Assembly (NCBI RefSeq): GCF_022758235.1
Contig: NZ_JALEBG010000001.1
Span: 620,001-684,000, forward strand
DNA: 64,000 nucleotides
Direction: 5' to 3'
DNA from: Pontibacter liquoris
GTDB taxonomy: Bacteria > Bacteroidota > Bacteroidia > Cytophagales > Hymenobacteraceae
The position numbers and the translations under genes were made by a program. The notes beneath the pieces were generated by a model, which ran no database searches, was not told the origin of the DNA, and worked only from the letters and a program-made list of their open reading frames with translations. Shown piece by piece: positions 1-8,618 of this stretch; position 1 is the first letter of the stretch, and every line of letters begins with the position of its first letter.

Positions 1-480
1 CAGCGAAAAAGAAGAAACGGGTAGCTGCAATGGCGTGGGGGAGTGCACCGGCGGCAGGCCGGCAGGTTTGGGCGCATCTTTGCGGAAACGGGCCAGCGTA
101 ATGTGGGGGATGGTTTTCAGGGGCTGCGCTGGCTCGGGGGCCAGCGCCTGCACTAGGTGGCGGCTCAGCGCCTCAAAAACAGGGTTCGGAGCAAAGCGCG
201 CCCACACCAGCCGCGGTGCGTGGGGCTTTGGCCCCAGTTCCAGCGCATCCAGTTGCAGCGTAAAAGACGCGTATTGGTGTGCTGCTGTTTGCAGCTGCTC
301 CTGGATGCGGGGAAGCTCCTGCGGGGGCACATTGCCGATAAAGTATAGCGTAAGGTGCAGGTTCTGTGGGGGCATAAACCGGATAGCCGGGTGCTCAAAG
401 GCCTGCAGGAGCTCCCCGAGTTCTGCTTTTAATTTCTCTGGTATCGGGGCGGCTACAAACAACCTAATGCTGTCATTCAT
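1..480 (-). CDS. thpR: RNA 2',3'-cyclic phosphodiesterase (2H family), partial
   Basis: The gene runs off the left edge; 160 codons from the start are present. It belongs to the 2'-5' RNA ligase/ThpR branch of the 2H phosphoesterases, which open 2',3'-cyclic phosphates on RNA ends in the cytoplasm. The two family signatures are visible: HLTL at residues 42-45 and HITL at residues 126-129, each supplying one catalytic His and Thr. The start ATG at 480 gives MNDSIRLFVA, the usual strand opening this fold. It is divergent from the PAP2 gene with 72 bases between them. Seen: motifs and frame. Known: family chemistry. The C-terminal end is missing, probably only a few residues given a usual length near 180. 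Confidence 0.88.
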   Translation of the reverse strand, partial: MNDSIRLFVAAPIPEKLKAELGELLQAFEHPAIRFMPPQNLHLTLYFIGNVPPQELPRIQEQLQTAAHQYASFTLQLDALELGPKPHAPRLVWARFAPNPVFEALSRHLVQALAPEPAQPLKTIPHITLARFRKDAPKPAGLPPVHSPTPLQLPVSSFSL

Positions 481-552
481 AGTTTTATACAGTTATGCTT
501 CGGAACACGCCGCTGTAAACGGGCAGGTATAGGTTAAACGGAAAAAGAAGAA

Positions 553-1281
553 ATGATTCGAAATCTCTATAAAAAAATAGCAGCAGAGTTTACGCTCTTC
601 ACCGTAGAATTTATTTTTGTGCTGGCCATCTTCCTGGCCTGCATCTTCGGGTTTCTGTATATCGGCGCTGAAATTCTGGAAGGTGATAAGCTAGGCATCG
701 ATGAAAAAGCGTTTGCCTTCGCCCACTGGATCAGCAGCCCGGGCATGAACCGCTTTATTGAGGTGGTCACGTTTTTTGCCTCCCAGCAATTCATTACGCC
801 GGCTGCCCTGCTGCTTATTGCCTACTTTCTGTTTATCCGCAAGCACCGGTGGCATTCTATCCGCGTGCCGGTCGTGGCCTTGGGCAGTATCAGCCTTAAC
901 TTGGTGCTCAAGTATTTCTTTGACAGGCCACGCCCCCTCATGCCGCTGGTGCAGGCCTCGGGCCTCAGCTTTCCGAGCGGGCATTCCATGATCGCGGCTT
1001 CCTTTTATGGGTTGCTTATCTTCCTGGTATGGGAACATGTAAAGCCGCGGGCGTTGCGGAACCTGCTGGTGCTGTTACTGGCCTTTTTTATTTTGCTCAT
1101 TGGCTTTAGCCGCATTTATTTGCGGGTGCACTTTGCTACCGATGTGCTGGCTGGCTTTGCTGCTGGCTTCCTGTGGGTTATACTTGGGCTGTGGGTGTTG
1201 CGGAAGCTGGAAAAGTTCTCCCGCAAGGAAATAACGCCGGTTTTGATGGAGGAGGAGGATAAAAAAACTGAAAATTTTTAG
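553..1281 (+). CDS. PAP2-family membrane phosphatase
   Basis: A 242-residue integral membrane protein with about six hydrophobic segments. It carries the complete PAP2 phosphatase signature: KYFFDRPRP (residues 120-128), PSGH (141-144) and SRIYLRVHFATD (186-197), which hold the phosphate-binding Arg/Lys and the two catalytic His. Family members dephosphorylate lipid phosphates such as undecaprenyl pyrophosphate or phosphatidylglycerophosphate at the inner membrane; the exact substrate cannot be told here. The ATG at 553 follows an A-rich AAAAAGAAGAA stretch. The last 15 residues are charged and cytoplasmic-looking. It is a single gene followed by the tRNA-Leu promoter. Confidence 0.9.
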   Translation: MIRNLYKKIAAEFTLFTVEFIFVLAIFLACIFGFLYIGAEILEGDKLGIDEKAFAFAHWISSPGMNRFIEVVTFFASQQFITPAALLLIAYFLFIRKHRWHSIRVPVVALGSISLNLVLKYFFDRPRPLMPLVQASGLSFPSGHSMIAASFYGLLIFLVWEHVKPRALRNLLVLLLAFFILLIGFSRIYLRVHFATDVLAGFAAGFLWVILGLWVLRKLEKFSRKEITPVLMEEEDKKTENF

Positions 1282-1290
1282 AACGGAGTA

Positions 1291-1320
1291 TTGCAGTTTC
1301 AAAATCCTCGCTTACCTTTG
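1291..1320 (+). promoter_or_regulatory. Putative Bacteroidota sigma-A promoter for tRNA-Leu
   Basis: TTG at 1291-1293 is followed by 19 bases and then TACCTTTG at 1313-1320, which fits the Bacteroidota -33/-7 pattern with TAnnTTTG as the downstream box. The tRNA begins 60 bases further on, a plausible precursor leader. The upstream box lacks its first T. Confidence 0.55.
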
Positions 1321-1380
1321 CAATCCCAACCAACAACAACAACAACGGTTGCAGGTTGGGGAAGTGAATAACTATGTTTC

Positions 1381-1462
1381 GCGCACGTGGCGAAACTGGT
1401 AGACGTGCAGGTCTCAGAAGCCTGTGCCTTCGGGTGTGGGAGTTCGAATCTCCCCGTGCGCA
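1381..1462 (+). tRNA. tRNA-Leu, anticodon CAG
   Basis: The cloverleaf can be folded by hand. Acceptor GCGCACG (1381-1387) pairs with CGTGCGC (1455-1461), discriminator A is at 1462, and the T arm GGGAG-TTCGAAT-CTCCC is at 1438-1454. The anticodon loop CTCAGAA has CAG at the anticodon position, and there is a class II variable arm with a TTCG tip. The CCA end is not encoded (CAC follows), so CCA must be added after transcription. A strong terminator follows at once. Confidence 0.96.
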
Positions 1463-1471
1463 CACTGTCTG

Positions 1472-1502
1472 AAAAAGGCTGATCTTCGGGTCAGCCTTTT
1501 TT
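1472..1502 (+). terminator. Rho-independent terminator of tRNA-Leu
   Basis: An AAAAAGGCTGA / TCAGCCTTTTT hairpin with an 8-9 base loop and a run of T, ten bases after the tRNA end. Confidence 0.9.
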
Positions 1503-1665
1503 GTTTTATGTCCGCCGCTGCTGCTTTTATACTTGCTCCATCCCGTAGTATTGTCCTGATTAATCCTTCCGCTTATTGCCTCATGCTAAGGCCTTAAATA
1601 CCTGATTGGCAAAGGCGGCTTGCATATGAAGTTTTCTGCTACGTTTATACCCGTTGGAACCGGGC

Positions 1666-1698
1666 TAAAAAGAAAGTCCCTCGATTTAGGAGGGACTT
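1666..1698 (-). terminator. Terminator of the GT39 cassette
   Basis: AAGTCCCTC and GAGGGACTT-type arms (1674-1698) read on the minus strand run into TTTCTTTTT. It lies 34 bases beyond the GT39 stop codon and closes the three-gene minus-strand unit. Confidence 0.8.
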
Positions 1699-1731
1699 AG
1701 CTGTTTATACTTATACCTGCGGATAGAGGTA

Positions 1732-3369
1732 TTAATAATAGATTTTCCACTTACCCACTTGCTGATAGTGCGGTAGGTAGCGTTTTATCCACTGGCTTTT
1801 TTCGGGCAGATCGCCTTTCACGAGCAGGGCTGTGTTTTGTTGCAGCAGCTGCTTTAGCCTTTGCACATCATCCGGGCGATCTAGTTGGAGTAACTTTTCG
1901 CGCCATACCTGGCTTTGCTCAAACTGCGTTTCGCGGTTCAGGTTATGATCCTGGTCATGGATGGTGATGAAATTATGGCCCAGTTCGAATGCCAGCGAGG
2001 GCAGGAGTTTATCATACACCAGTACCTGTTTGCCCCGCAGTGGCTCCTGCTGCAGTGCGGCGGTCAGGTGGCTGCTGCTGTTGATCAGTTCGGGATTGGC
2101 GCCCATCACGTGCGTGGAATAGGGAATAAGCAACAGGCAAAACACCAGCGCCCCACCCAGCAGTTGCAGCAGATACTCATTCTTCCTGCGCCAGAGCAGC
2201 AGCAGGCCTACCAGCATCATTACCGGAAAAACAAGCGCCCAACCGGGCACCGCCACGCCAAAGGGCAGCAGCGGCCCTGCCAGCAACGCCAGCGCCAGCA
2301 CTCCAAAGTATAGCAGCGCCCCCAGCGTTGCTTTGCGCAGGGCCGGTTGGGGCAGGGCCTGTAGCAGCCAGCCCGTGAGCAGCGCCTGGCCGGCAAAAAG
2401 CGGCAGAATGTATAAGATGAGCTTGGAGCTTGATAAGGAGAAGAACACCAGCGGCACCAGGAGCCAGAGTATAAACAGGCGCTTGTGCAAACGGGGCAGG
2501 TTGCGGAGCTTTTTGAGGTTTAGTAGCAAGATGGCCGCCCAGGGCAAACTAAGCACCGGCGCCAGCACCAGGTAAAACCACCACGGCTTGGCGCGCCCAA
2601 ACGTTTCGGGGTTGGCATAGCGCTCCACAGTATGTTTAAAGATAAAGTAGTCGATAAAGCGCGGGTCGTACTGCATCAGGTAGAGGTACCACGAAAGGCC
2701 CAGCACCAGGAAAAGCAGCAGCGCGGGCAGGTGGTGGCCCCAGCGAATAGGCTGCGGCAGGCTTGTTTCCGTTGCCGGGCGGTAGCCGATGGCCAGCAAT
2801 ACCGGGAAGATAAGCCCCACCGGCCCTTTGGTCAGGAAGGCCAGCGCCAGGCAGGTATAAAACAAGTAGATCCAGGCGGCCTGCTGCCGGGGTTTATACT
2901 TTAGCCAGGCATAGATGGCCAGCAATTCAAAGGTCGTTAGAAAAGAGTCGGTGGTGAGGTTGCGGGCGGCCAGCAGTACCGCCGGAATGGTGATGTATAC
3001 TACCATTGCGATGAGTGCCGTGCGGCGGCTTTTGAACAGCTCCAGCCCCAGTAGGTATACCAGCCCGGCCTGCAGTACCAGCGAGAGCTGCAGGAAAAAA
3101 CGGGCCCCAAATTCGTTCATTCCGAAAATGCCCATGCCCCAGGCCGAAATAACATAGGTGGCTGGCGGCTTGTGGTAATGCAGAATGCCCAGCAGGCGCG
3201 GGTGCAGCCAGTCGCTGGAAGCTAGCATTTCGCGGCTGATCTCGGCATAGCGGGCCTCGCTGGTCTCGATCACGCCCCAGCCACCCAGGTTGTAAAGCAA
3301 CAGGGCCAGGAGCAGCAGCAAAAGAAACAGCACCGTGCGGCCGCTGTAGCGCGATTCCAATTTGAACAT
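1732..3369 (-). CDS. GT39/ArnT-like membrane glycosyltransferase
   Basis: A 545-residue polytopic protein of the GT39/PMT type (ArnT, dolichyl-phosphate-mannose transferase superfamily). These enzymes move a sugar from a polyprenyl-phosphate donor to lipid A or another acceptor on the periplasmic side. Seen: an N-terminal membrane segment, then WGVIETSEARYAEISREM (near residues 31-48) with the conserved acidic residues and Arg, then HKPP, about a dozen membrane spans, and a soluble C-terminal domain of roughly 130 residues, as in ArnT. It is the last gene of a minus-strand operon: five bases separate it from the LAB_N gene, and a GT2 gene lies upstream. That context supports lipid A or envelope glycan decoration. 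The sugar and the acceptor are unknown. Confidence 0.85.
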   Translation of the reverse strand: MFKLESRYSGRTVLFLLLLLLALLLYNLGGWGVIETSEARYAEISREMLASSDWLHPRLLGILHYHKPPATYVISAWGMGIFGMNEFGARFFLQLSLVLQAGLVYLLGLELFKSRRTALIAMVVYITIPAVLLAARNLTTDSFLTTFELLAIYAWLKYKPRQQAAWIYLFYTCLALAFLTKGPVGLIFPVLLAIGYRPATETSLPQPIRWGHHLPALLLFLVLGLSWYLYLMQYDPRFIDYFIFKHTVERYANPETFGRAKPWWFYLVLAPVLSLPWAAILLLNLKKLRNLPRLHKRLFILWLLVPLVFFSLSSSKLILYILPLFAGQALLTGWLLQALPQPALRKATLGALLYFGVLALALLAGPLLPFGVAVPGWALVFPVMMLVGLLLLWRRKNEYLLQLLGGALVFCLLLIPYSTHVMGANPELINSSSHLTAALQQEPLRGKQVLVYDKLLPSLAFELGHNFITIHDQDHNLNRETQFEQSQVWREKLLQLDRPDDVQRLKQLLQQNTALLVKGDLPEKSQWIKRYLPHYQQVGKWKIYY

Positions 3370-3374
3370 ACGTT

Positions 3375-4028
3375 TTAGGGAGCTGAGGTTTGTCGGGCGG
3401 CTTTGCTTTCCCGCATCCCGATAATAAAATTACGACTATAGGCCACCACGCCAAAGATCTGCCCCAGAAACAGCACCGGGTCCAGGCGGAAAACAGCGTA
3501 GGAGATGATCATTAGGCTGCCCACAAGGCTGATGATCCAGAAACCATTTGGGATCACCGATTCTTTCACCCGCTCCGAATACCACCACTGGTACACAAAG
3601 CGCAGTGTGAAGACGATCTGCCCGGCTCCGCCCCAGGCAATGAGCGCGCCCGATATCTTGCTGTGCTCCAGAATGTAGCTGAAGCTGTAGGTATCGCTCC
3701 AGAGCAGCCATGCGGCCGCCAGAAACGGAAAGGCCAACGCCCCCCACCGGACTGGCGCAGGCAGCTCGTCCCATTTATTTTTGAGCTTGATGTTGCGGAT
3801 GTAAATGAAATAGGAGATGGCCTGCCCGCCAATGATCACCAGGTCGTTGCGCAGCGCCCCATACACCATCAGCAGGATGGAGGCGATCAGGCTGGTAGTC
3901 CAGAACGAGACCGGCGAGAGCACTTTACCGGCTTTTTCCGAGGAGAGCCACTGCAGCAGGATACGGGCCGAGAACAGCGCCTGGGCCAGTAACCCTATGC
4001 CGTAAATGAGCAGCTCAGAGATGTCCAT
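3375..4028 (-). CDS. Tandem LAB_N domain membrane protein
   Basis: A 217-residue membrane protein made of two copies of the domain found at the N-terminus of some lipid-A-disaccharide synthases (LAB_N). Each copy has the same run of features: a first helix, then R-x-x-x-QW(L/W), a Ser/Glu-rich turn, a conserved Pro, (S/G)FW, two helices, and a late GQ followed by YxRN. I place the start at ATG 4028 (MDISELL), not at the longer open frame, because the extension lies inside the upstream GT2 gene. The start overlaps the GT2 end by 14 bases, so the genes are translationally coupled. Domain function is not established; by position it may help flip or present the polyprenyl-sugar made by the GT2 enzyme. 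Confidence 0.85.
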   Translation of the reverse strand: MDISELLIYGIGLLAQALFSARILLQWLSSEKAGKVLSPVSFWTTSLIASILLMVYGALRNDLVIIGGQAISYFIYIRNIKLKNKWDELPAPVRWGALAFPFLAAAWLLWSDTYSFSYILEHSKISGALIAWGGAGQIVFTLRFVYQWWYSERVKESVIPNGFWIISLVGSLMIISYAVFRLDPVLFLGQIFGVVAYSRNFIIGMRESKAARQTSAP

Positions 4029-4761
4029 TCGTAACCGGTTGGTTTTCAAAATGCTCGGCAATGCCGTAATTAATATAGCGTTTACGCATCCAGCGGAAAG
4101 CAAACGTATCGTTGAGCGGGCCCCACAGGCGGTTGAACAGGTGGTATTTGGAATAGCCGGCAAACCGCTCGAAATGTTGCACCGGCAGCTGCTTTACCTT
4201 GCCGCCCTGCAACTGGATGAGGGCGCCCAAAAAGCGGTGCATGCCATCAAAGAAGGGGATGCGCTTGGCGTAGGCCGCGTCCATGATCTTGAGCGGGCAA
4301 CCGGTATCCTGAATACCATCATTAATCATGCGGCGCCTAAAGCCGTTGGCAATTTTAGACGACAGCTTCTTTACAAACGTGTCCTTGCGCTTTGCCCGGA
4401 TGCCATTGACCATGGCATACTCGCCGATAAACGGGAAAAACAGCAGGAAATCCATGGGGGAGGTCTGCAGGTCGGAGTCGATGTAGCCGATGTGGGTGGT
4501 GTCGGCCGTATCGATGCCAGCCTTCACCGCTGTGCTCAGCCCGTGGTTGCGGTCCAGCGAAATGTAGCTGTAACCAGCTTTGTGGTGGCAGATCTCTCGG
4601 ATCTGGGCCAGGCTGCTGTCGGTGGAGCCATCGTTTACAAACAGCACGGTAGTAGGCACCGGCGAGGCAGCCAGGAAAGCATCCATAGCCTCGCAAAAAC
4701 GGGTGAGGCAGCCCTCCTCGTTATAAACCGGCACAATAACGGTCAGCGAATAAGACGTCAT
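4015..4761 (-). CDS. GT2 polyprenyl-phosphate sugar synthase (DPM1/ArnC-like)
   Basis: A 248-residue family 2 glycosyltransferase without membrane helices. It shows VIVPVYNEE at the N-terminus, FVNDGSTDSS (residues 41-50) and the metal-binding DSD at 95-97 followed by LQTSP, all typical of dolichol-phosphate-mannose synthase-like enzymes. Known role of the group: transfer of a nucleotide sugar onto undecaprenyl phosphate at the cytoplasmic face. With the downstream LAB_N and GT39 genes it forms a complete donor-synthesis, translocation and transfer cassette (inference). It is the first gene of the unit, with about 275 bases separating it from the divergent TPR gene. Confidence 0.88.
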   Translation of the reverse strand: MTSYSLTVIVPVYNEEGCLTRFCEAMDAFLAASPVPTTVLFVNDGSTDSSLAQIREICHHKAGYSYISLDRNHGLSTAVKAGIDTADTTHIGYIDSDLQTSPMDFLLFFPFIGEYAMVNGIRAKRKDTFVKKLSSKIANGFRRRMINDGIQDTGCPLKIMDAAYAKRIPFFDGMHRFLGALIQLQGGKVKQLPVQHFERFAGYSKYHLFNRLWGPLNDTFAFRWMRKRYINYGIAEHFENQPVTNGHL

Positions 4762-5037
4762 CTGTATACTTAACTAAGTATGATTTTACACTATAAAATA
4801 GCAAGGCAAAAGTACGGTAACCTTTCGAAGCATATGCTGTGTTGGGCAGTATTTCTTTTAACTGCTTTTTAACGACAAGAGCGGAAAACCCGAAACAGTT
4901 CCTTCGTGCCATTATGCTGTAAAGCTATTGGTTTTGCCCTGCTGGCGCAGCAAATGCGACGCGATACCACACGATAACTAAATTAATACTATATTTAGGG
5001 ATAGTGAGTTTTAAACAAGCTACGGCTACCCCATATC

Positions 5038-7941
5038 ATGCTCCCTGTTATAAGAAAGATCGCCCTGCTTGCGGGCCTTTTACTAACTGTTTCGCCTGTC
5101 TTTGCCCAGCACCCCGATGACGTAGCGGCCGTGCAGCAGGCACTTACCCACGAACGGCAGGCAGTCCGCACGGCAACAAATATTACGCCTGCCCAAAAAG
5201 CCGATAGGCTGCTGGAACTGGGCGCCTGGCCCGAGGCAGCGCAGGTATTAAAAGCCGCCAAACCATCCGCAGCAGTTAAGCTGGCCAATGCGCGGCTGGC
5301 CATACTACAGCATTATTTTCAGCAAGCCGAAGAGCTGGTGCAGGCGGTGCTTCAAAAAGACCCCAAACAGCGCGAGGCCCTGCTGCTGCAAAGCAAGCTG
5401 CAGGTGCAGGCCTGGGAACTGCCCCAGGCAATGGCTACGGCCCAGCAACTGCTCCGCGCTAATCCAAAAGATGAAGAAGCCGCCCTGGCCGCTGGCCGCA
5501 TCCTGATGCTGCAAAAGAAGTATGACCAGGCGCTGACATGGGCTAAAACGGTGGAGCAGTGGAATCCGAAGAACGCCGCCGCTTACCTGCTCGAATCGGA
5601 TGTATACTTCTGGAACCAGAGACCCGAACTGGCCGAGCAGCCGCTTCTGACCAGCCTCACCCTCGATCCGTTTAATGCCGATGCCCGCTTCAACTATGGC
5701 TATGCCATCTGGCGCCGCGTGGATGCCACCCAGCTAAATGCCATGGCTGCGCAATGGGAACTGGCGCTGGCCCTGAACCCGCTGCATTATGTGACGCACT
5801 GGCACTGGGGCAACGGCCATACCAACCGCACCTATGCCGACTACGCCCAGCCTGAAGACGAGCAGGTGCGTACGGCGCTAAAACCCGCCGACCAGCTGAT
5901 TGCTACAAATAAATTGCCGGAAGCCCTGCAACTGGCCGGGCAGGTGCAGCAGCTATACCCCACCTCGGTGCTGCCGGCCATGCTGCGCGGCTCGGTCTAT
6001 TACATGGCCTTCGATATGAACCGCCAGCTCCGGCTGGACTCTGCGCAAGCTATTTTCCAGCGCATCCTCCGTAAAAAGGCACATTACGGTCCGGCGCACA
6101 ATGCCCTGGCTGCTGTGATCAAACAAAAACAGGTAACCTACCTGCACAACTATGATTCGCTGCGGCAGGTGGTGGAGCAAACGGTGATAAAAGACCCGGT
6201 GAACTTTGCCCGTGTTTTCCCGGATGTGGCGTATTACCCCGGCAACGAGGTGCAGAAAATGGTGTGGGCGCAGCTTTATGCCAGCACCGTATACTTCCCC
6301 TTTCTCTCCCGGCAGGGCGAAACGTTTGTGATACCGCCTTTGCACCACGACCTGGCCATGGCCATGCATTCGCCCTACTTCCGGCAGGCCACCACTTTTG
6401 ATAACCGCCAGTGGATGGACATTCGGGGCGTGGGCAGCGGGGCGGCCGCCATCGAATACGTCCTGCGCGGCGCTTACCTGGAGCGCAACGTGGTGCTGCA
6501 CGAGTACACCCACCTCTACCACCAGATGGTGTTTACTGATGCTGAGCAGCGCGCCGTGCGCCGCCTGTACTTTAACGCCATGAAGGAGGGCCGCACACTT
6601 GATTATTACTCAGCCAACAACGAGCACGAATACCTGGCCCAGACCTACCCGGCATACTTCGAGCCCGTAAAAGTGCATCCGCTCAATCATAAATCTATTA
6701 ATACCACCGCCGACCTGAAAGTCAAAGACCCGGAGCTTTATACTTTTCTGGATCAGCTGGTGCAGCGGCAGCGCGCTTATTTGGCTGGCAATAAACAAGC
6801 TATGGCCAGCAACTGGGCGCAAGTATACCTGAATCTGGCTGCTAAGGCGCAACGGGCCAAAGACTGGAACAAAGCCACCGCGCTGCTCGATACCGCCCTG
6901 ACCTGGGATGCTGCCTACCAGCCGGCCATACTTGCCTACACCGAAGTAAAGCAGCAGCAAAAGGAGTATAGTGCGGCGGCAGCCTGGCTGCAGAAAGCCA
7001 AAGATATAAATCCGGGCTATGCGCCCATTTACCTGGCGGAGGCCGAACTAATCGAGGCCCGGAAGCAGGACGGTAAGGTAAAGCCCGAAGACGCGCTGCG
7101 GGAGCAGGCAGCCCTTTACCGCAAGGCCCTGGCGCTGGAAGACGATCTGCTGTTGCGGGCCGAAGCAAACGAGCGTTTCCGGGAATTTTATACCAGCTAT
7201 AACAAAATGCCTGAGGCCGTTGCCGTAGCAGAAGCTTACCTGAAAGATGCCCCTACTGTTTCCACGTACCTCCGCGACCGGCGCGATGAGGCGCAGGCCT
7301 TTGCCAGCTTCCTGAAAGGAACCGTTTACCGCGACACAACCGCCCTGCAACCCCTGGCGCAACTCGTCGCCCTGAAACCGCAGCACTACGAGCTGCGGCA
7401 GCAATATGCCGACGTACTGGCCGCCCTAGGCAAGTATAGCGAAGGCTATGCAACCCTGCAGCAGGCACAGCGCATTCTTTCAGCCGCCGGTGCGCCCCGT
7501 GCAGATTACCAGCTGCGCATGGCTAAGTATAAACTGGCACAAGGCGATACTGCCGGAGCAAAAGCAGCGCTGCAACCCGCGCCGGACGGGAAAGTATTGA
7601 TGCCTGACGGAGGCTACGAACTGGCGGGCGTATACGCAGCACTAGGCGAGGTGAGCAGGGCTGAATCCATCCTGCACAGTCTGCCGGTGCCTGTAACCGT
7701 GCTACAAACCCAGGCGCATCAGCTGGCATGGGCGAAAGTATGGGCTGCAAAGGGCGACGTTAAAAAGGCGCAGCATACTTATGAAAACCTCCTGAAGCAA
7801 AACCCTTACTACTGGCAAGCAAGGCAGCAGCTAACCAGCCTCCTGCAGCAACGCGGAAAACAAAAGGCGGCCCGCAAAGTGCAGCAGGCTGGTGCGCAAC
7901 TATTGATGCCCGGGCCTTTAACTACTGACATACTACGCTAA
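5038..7941 (+). CDS. Secreted TPR protein with embedded HExxH protease-like domain
   Basis: A 967-residue protein with a signal peptide (residues 1-24, ending VFAQ). It is mostly tetratricopeptide-like helical repeats, from about 60-400 and again 600-960. Between the two repeat arrays is HEYTH at residues 488-492, then NEHEY at 528-532. The spacing of about 37 residues from HExxH to a Glu in a short helix matches gluzincin metallopeptidases, with His488, His492 and Glu529 or Glu531 as possible zinc ligands and Glu489 as the catalytic base. I do not recognise a named family. Export suggests work in the periplasm or outside. The histidine-phosphatase lipoprotein starts 32 bases downstream and may be co-transcribed. 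TPR assignment is firm; peptidase activity is inference. Confidence 0.8.
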   Translation: MLPVIRKIALLAGLLLTVSPVFAQHPDDVAAVQQALTHERQAVRTATNITPAQKADRLLELGAWPEAAQVLKAAKPSAAVKLANARLAILQHYFQQAEELVQAVLQKDPKQREALLLQSKLQVQAWELPQAMATAQQLLRANPKDEEAALAAGRILMLQKKYDQALTWAKTVEQWNPKNAAAYLLESDVYFWNQRPELAEQPLLTSLTLDPFNADARFNYGYAIWRRVDATQLNAMAAQWELALALNPLHYVTHWHWGNGHTNRTYADYAQPEDEQVRTALKPADQLIATNKLPEALQLAGQVQQLYPTSVLPAMLRGSVYYMAFDMNRQLRLDSAQAIFQRILRKKAHYGPAHNALAAVIKQKQVTYLHNYDSLRQVVEQTVIKDPVNFARVFPDVAYYPGNEVQKMVWAQLYASTVYFPFLSRQGETFVIPPLHHDLAMAMHSPYFRQATTFDNRQWMDIRGVGSGAAAIEYVLRGAYLERNVVLHEYTHLYHQMVFTDAEQRAVRRLYFNAMKEGRTLDYYSANNEHEYLAQTYPAYFEPVKVHPLNHKSINTTADLKVKDPELYTFLDQLVQRQRAYLAGNKQAMASNWAQVYLNLAAKAQRAKDWNKATALLDTALTWDAAYQPAILAYTEVKQQQKEYSAAAAWLQKAKDINPGYAPIYLAEAELIEARKQDGKVKPEDALREQAALYRKALALEDDLLLRAEANERFREFYTSYNKMPEAVAVAEAYLKDAPTVSTYLRDRRDEAQAFASFLKGTVYRDTTALQPLAQLVALKPQHYELRQQYADVLAALGKYSEGYATLQQAQRILSAAGAPRADYQLRMAKYKLAQGDTAGAKAALQPAPDGKVLMPDGGYELAGVYAALGEVSRAESILHSLPVPVTVLQTQAHQLAWAKVWAAKGDVKKAQHTYENLLKQNPYYWQARQQLTSLLQQRGKQKAARKVQQAGAQLLMPGPLTTDILR

Positions 7942-7973
7942 CCTGAATATTAACCCTGATCAAAAAAACTGAT

Positions 7974-8564
7974 ATGAAGCTATCTTTCCTCTGTAAACTA
8001 TTCCTGTCGCTCCTGATTCTTGGTTTTTCGGCCTGCCGCAATGCGCCGGCGGGCAACGAAAGCGTCATGCCATTAGCCATTCCTTCCGCATCGGGAGATG
8101 CCGCAGCCCAACCTACCGTTATTTACCTGGTGCGCCATGCTGAAAAAGATCTTACCGATTCGGCTAGCAAGGACCCAGGCCTGACGCCCCAGGGTGTAGC
8201 ACGCGCAGAGGCATTGCGTGCCGAGCTGGAAGGACAGCCTATTGCGGCTTTGTATGCTACTAAATATATCCGCACGCAGCAAACGCTGCAACCGCTGGCA
8301 ATTGCGCGCCAGCTGCCGATACAACCCTATGATACCTATGATTTTAATGGATTGAAGGACCGCATCCTGCAGGAGCATAAAGGCCAGACGGTGGTGGTTG
8401 CCGGCCATTCCAACACCTTGCTGCCCTTGATCAAAGCCTTTGGCGCAAAGACAGATGTGCTCTTTATCAGCGACTCAGAGTATGATTACCTGTTTAAAAT
8501 AACCGTGCTGCCTGGGAATACGGCCACCGTGGAGGTCCGGCATTATGGCGCGACAGGCAGGTAG
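7974..8564 (+). CDS. Histidine phosphatase family lipoprotein (SixA/PGM-like)
   Basis: A 196-residue protein with a lipoprotein signal (LGFSAC, lipidated Cys21). The histidine phosphatase core is intact: LVRHAEKD with catalytic Arg54-His55, the ATKYIRTQQT helix, and the second catalytic His in AGHSNTL near residue 144. The family dephosphorylates many substrates through a phosphohistidine intermediate; lipid anchoring puts this one in the periplasm or on the outer membrane, and the substrate cannot be deduced. It sits 32 bases after the TPR-protease gene on the same strand. Length is normal for the short SixA-like branch plus a signal. Confidence 0.85.
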   Translation: MKLSFLCKLFLSLLILGFSACRNAPAGNESVMPLAIPSASGDAAAQPTVIYLVRHAEKDLTDSASKDPGLTPQGVARAEALRAELEGQPIAALYATKYIRTQQTLQPLAIARQLPIQPYDTYDFNGLKDRILQEHKGQTVVVAGHSNTLLPLIKAFGAKTDVLFISDSEYDYLFKITVLPGNTATVEVRHYGATGR

Positions 8565-8618
8565 TACATGGTTCCTGACCGTTTCCGAAGCCCTTGCCAT
8601 CGTCTGATGCAGGGTTTT

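Noticed and set aside
35..532. 165-codon plus-strand open frame
   Set aside because: It is antisense to the thpR gene, whose two HxTL motifs are clear on the minus strand; the plus-strand product is Cys/Ser-rich and low in structure.
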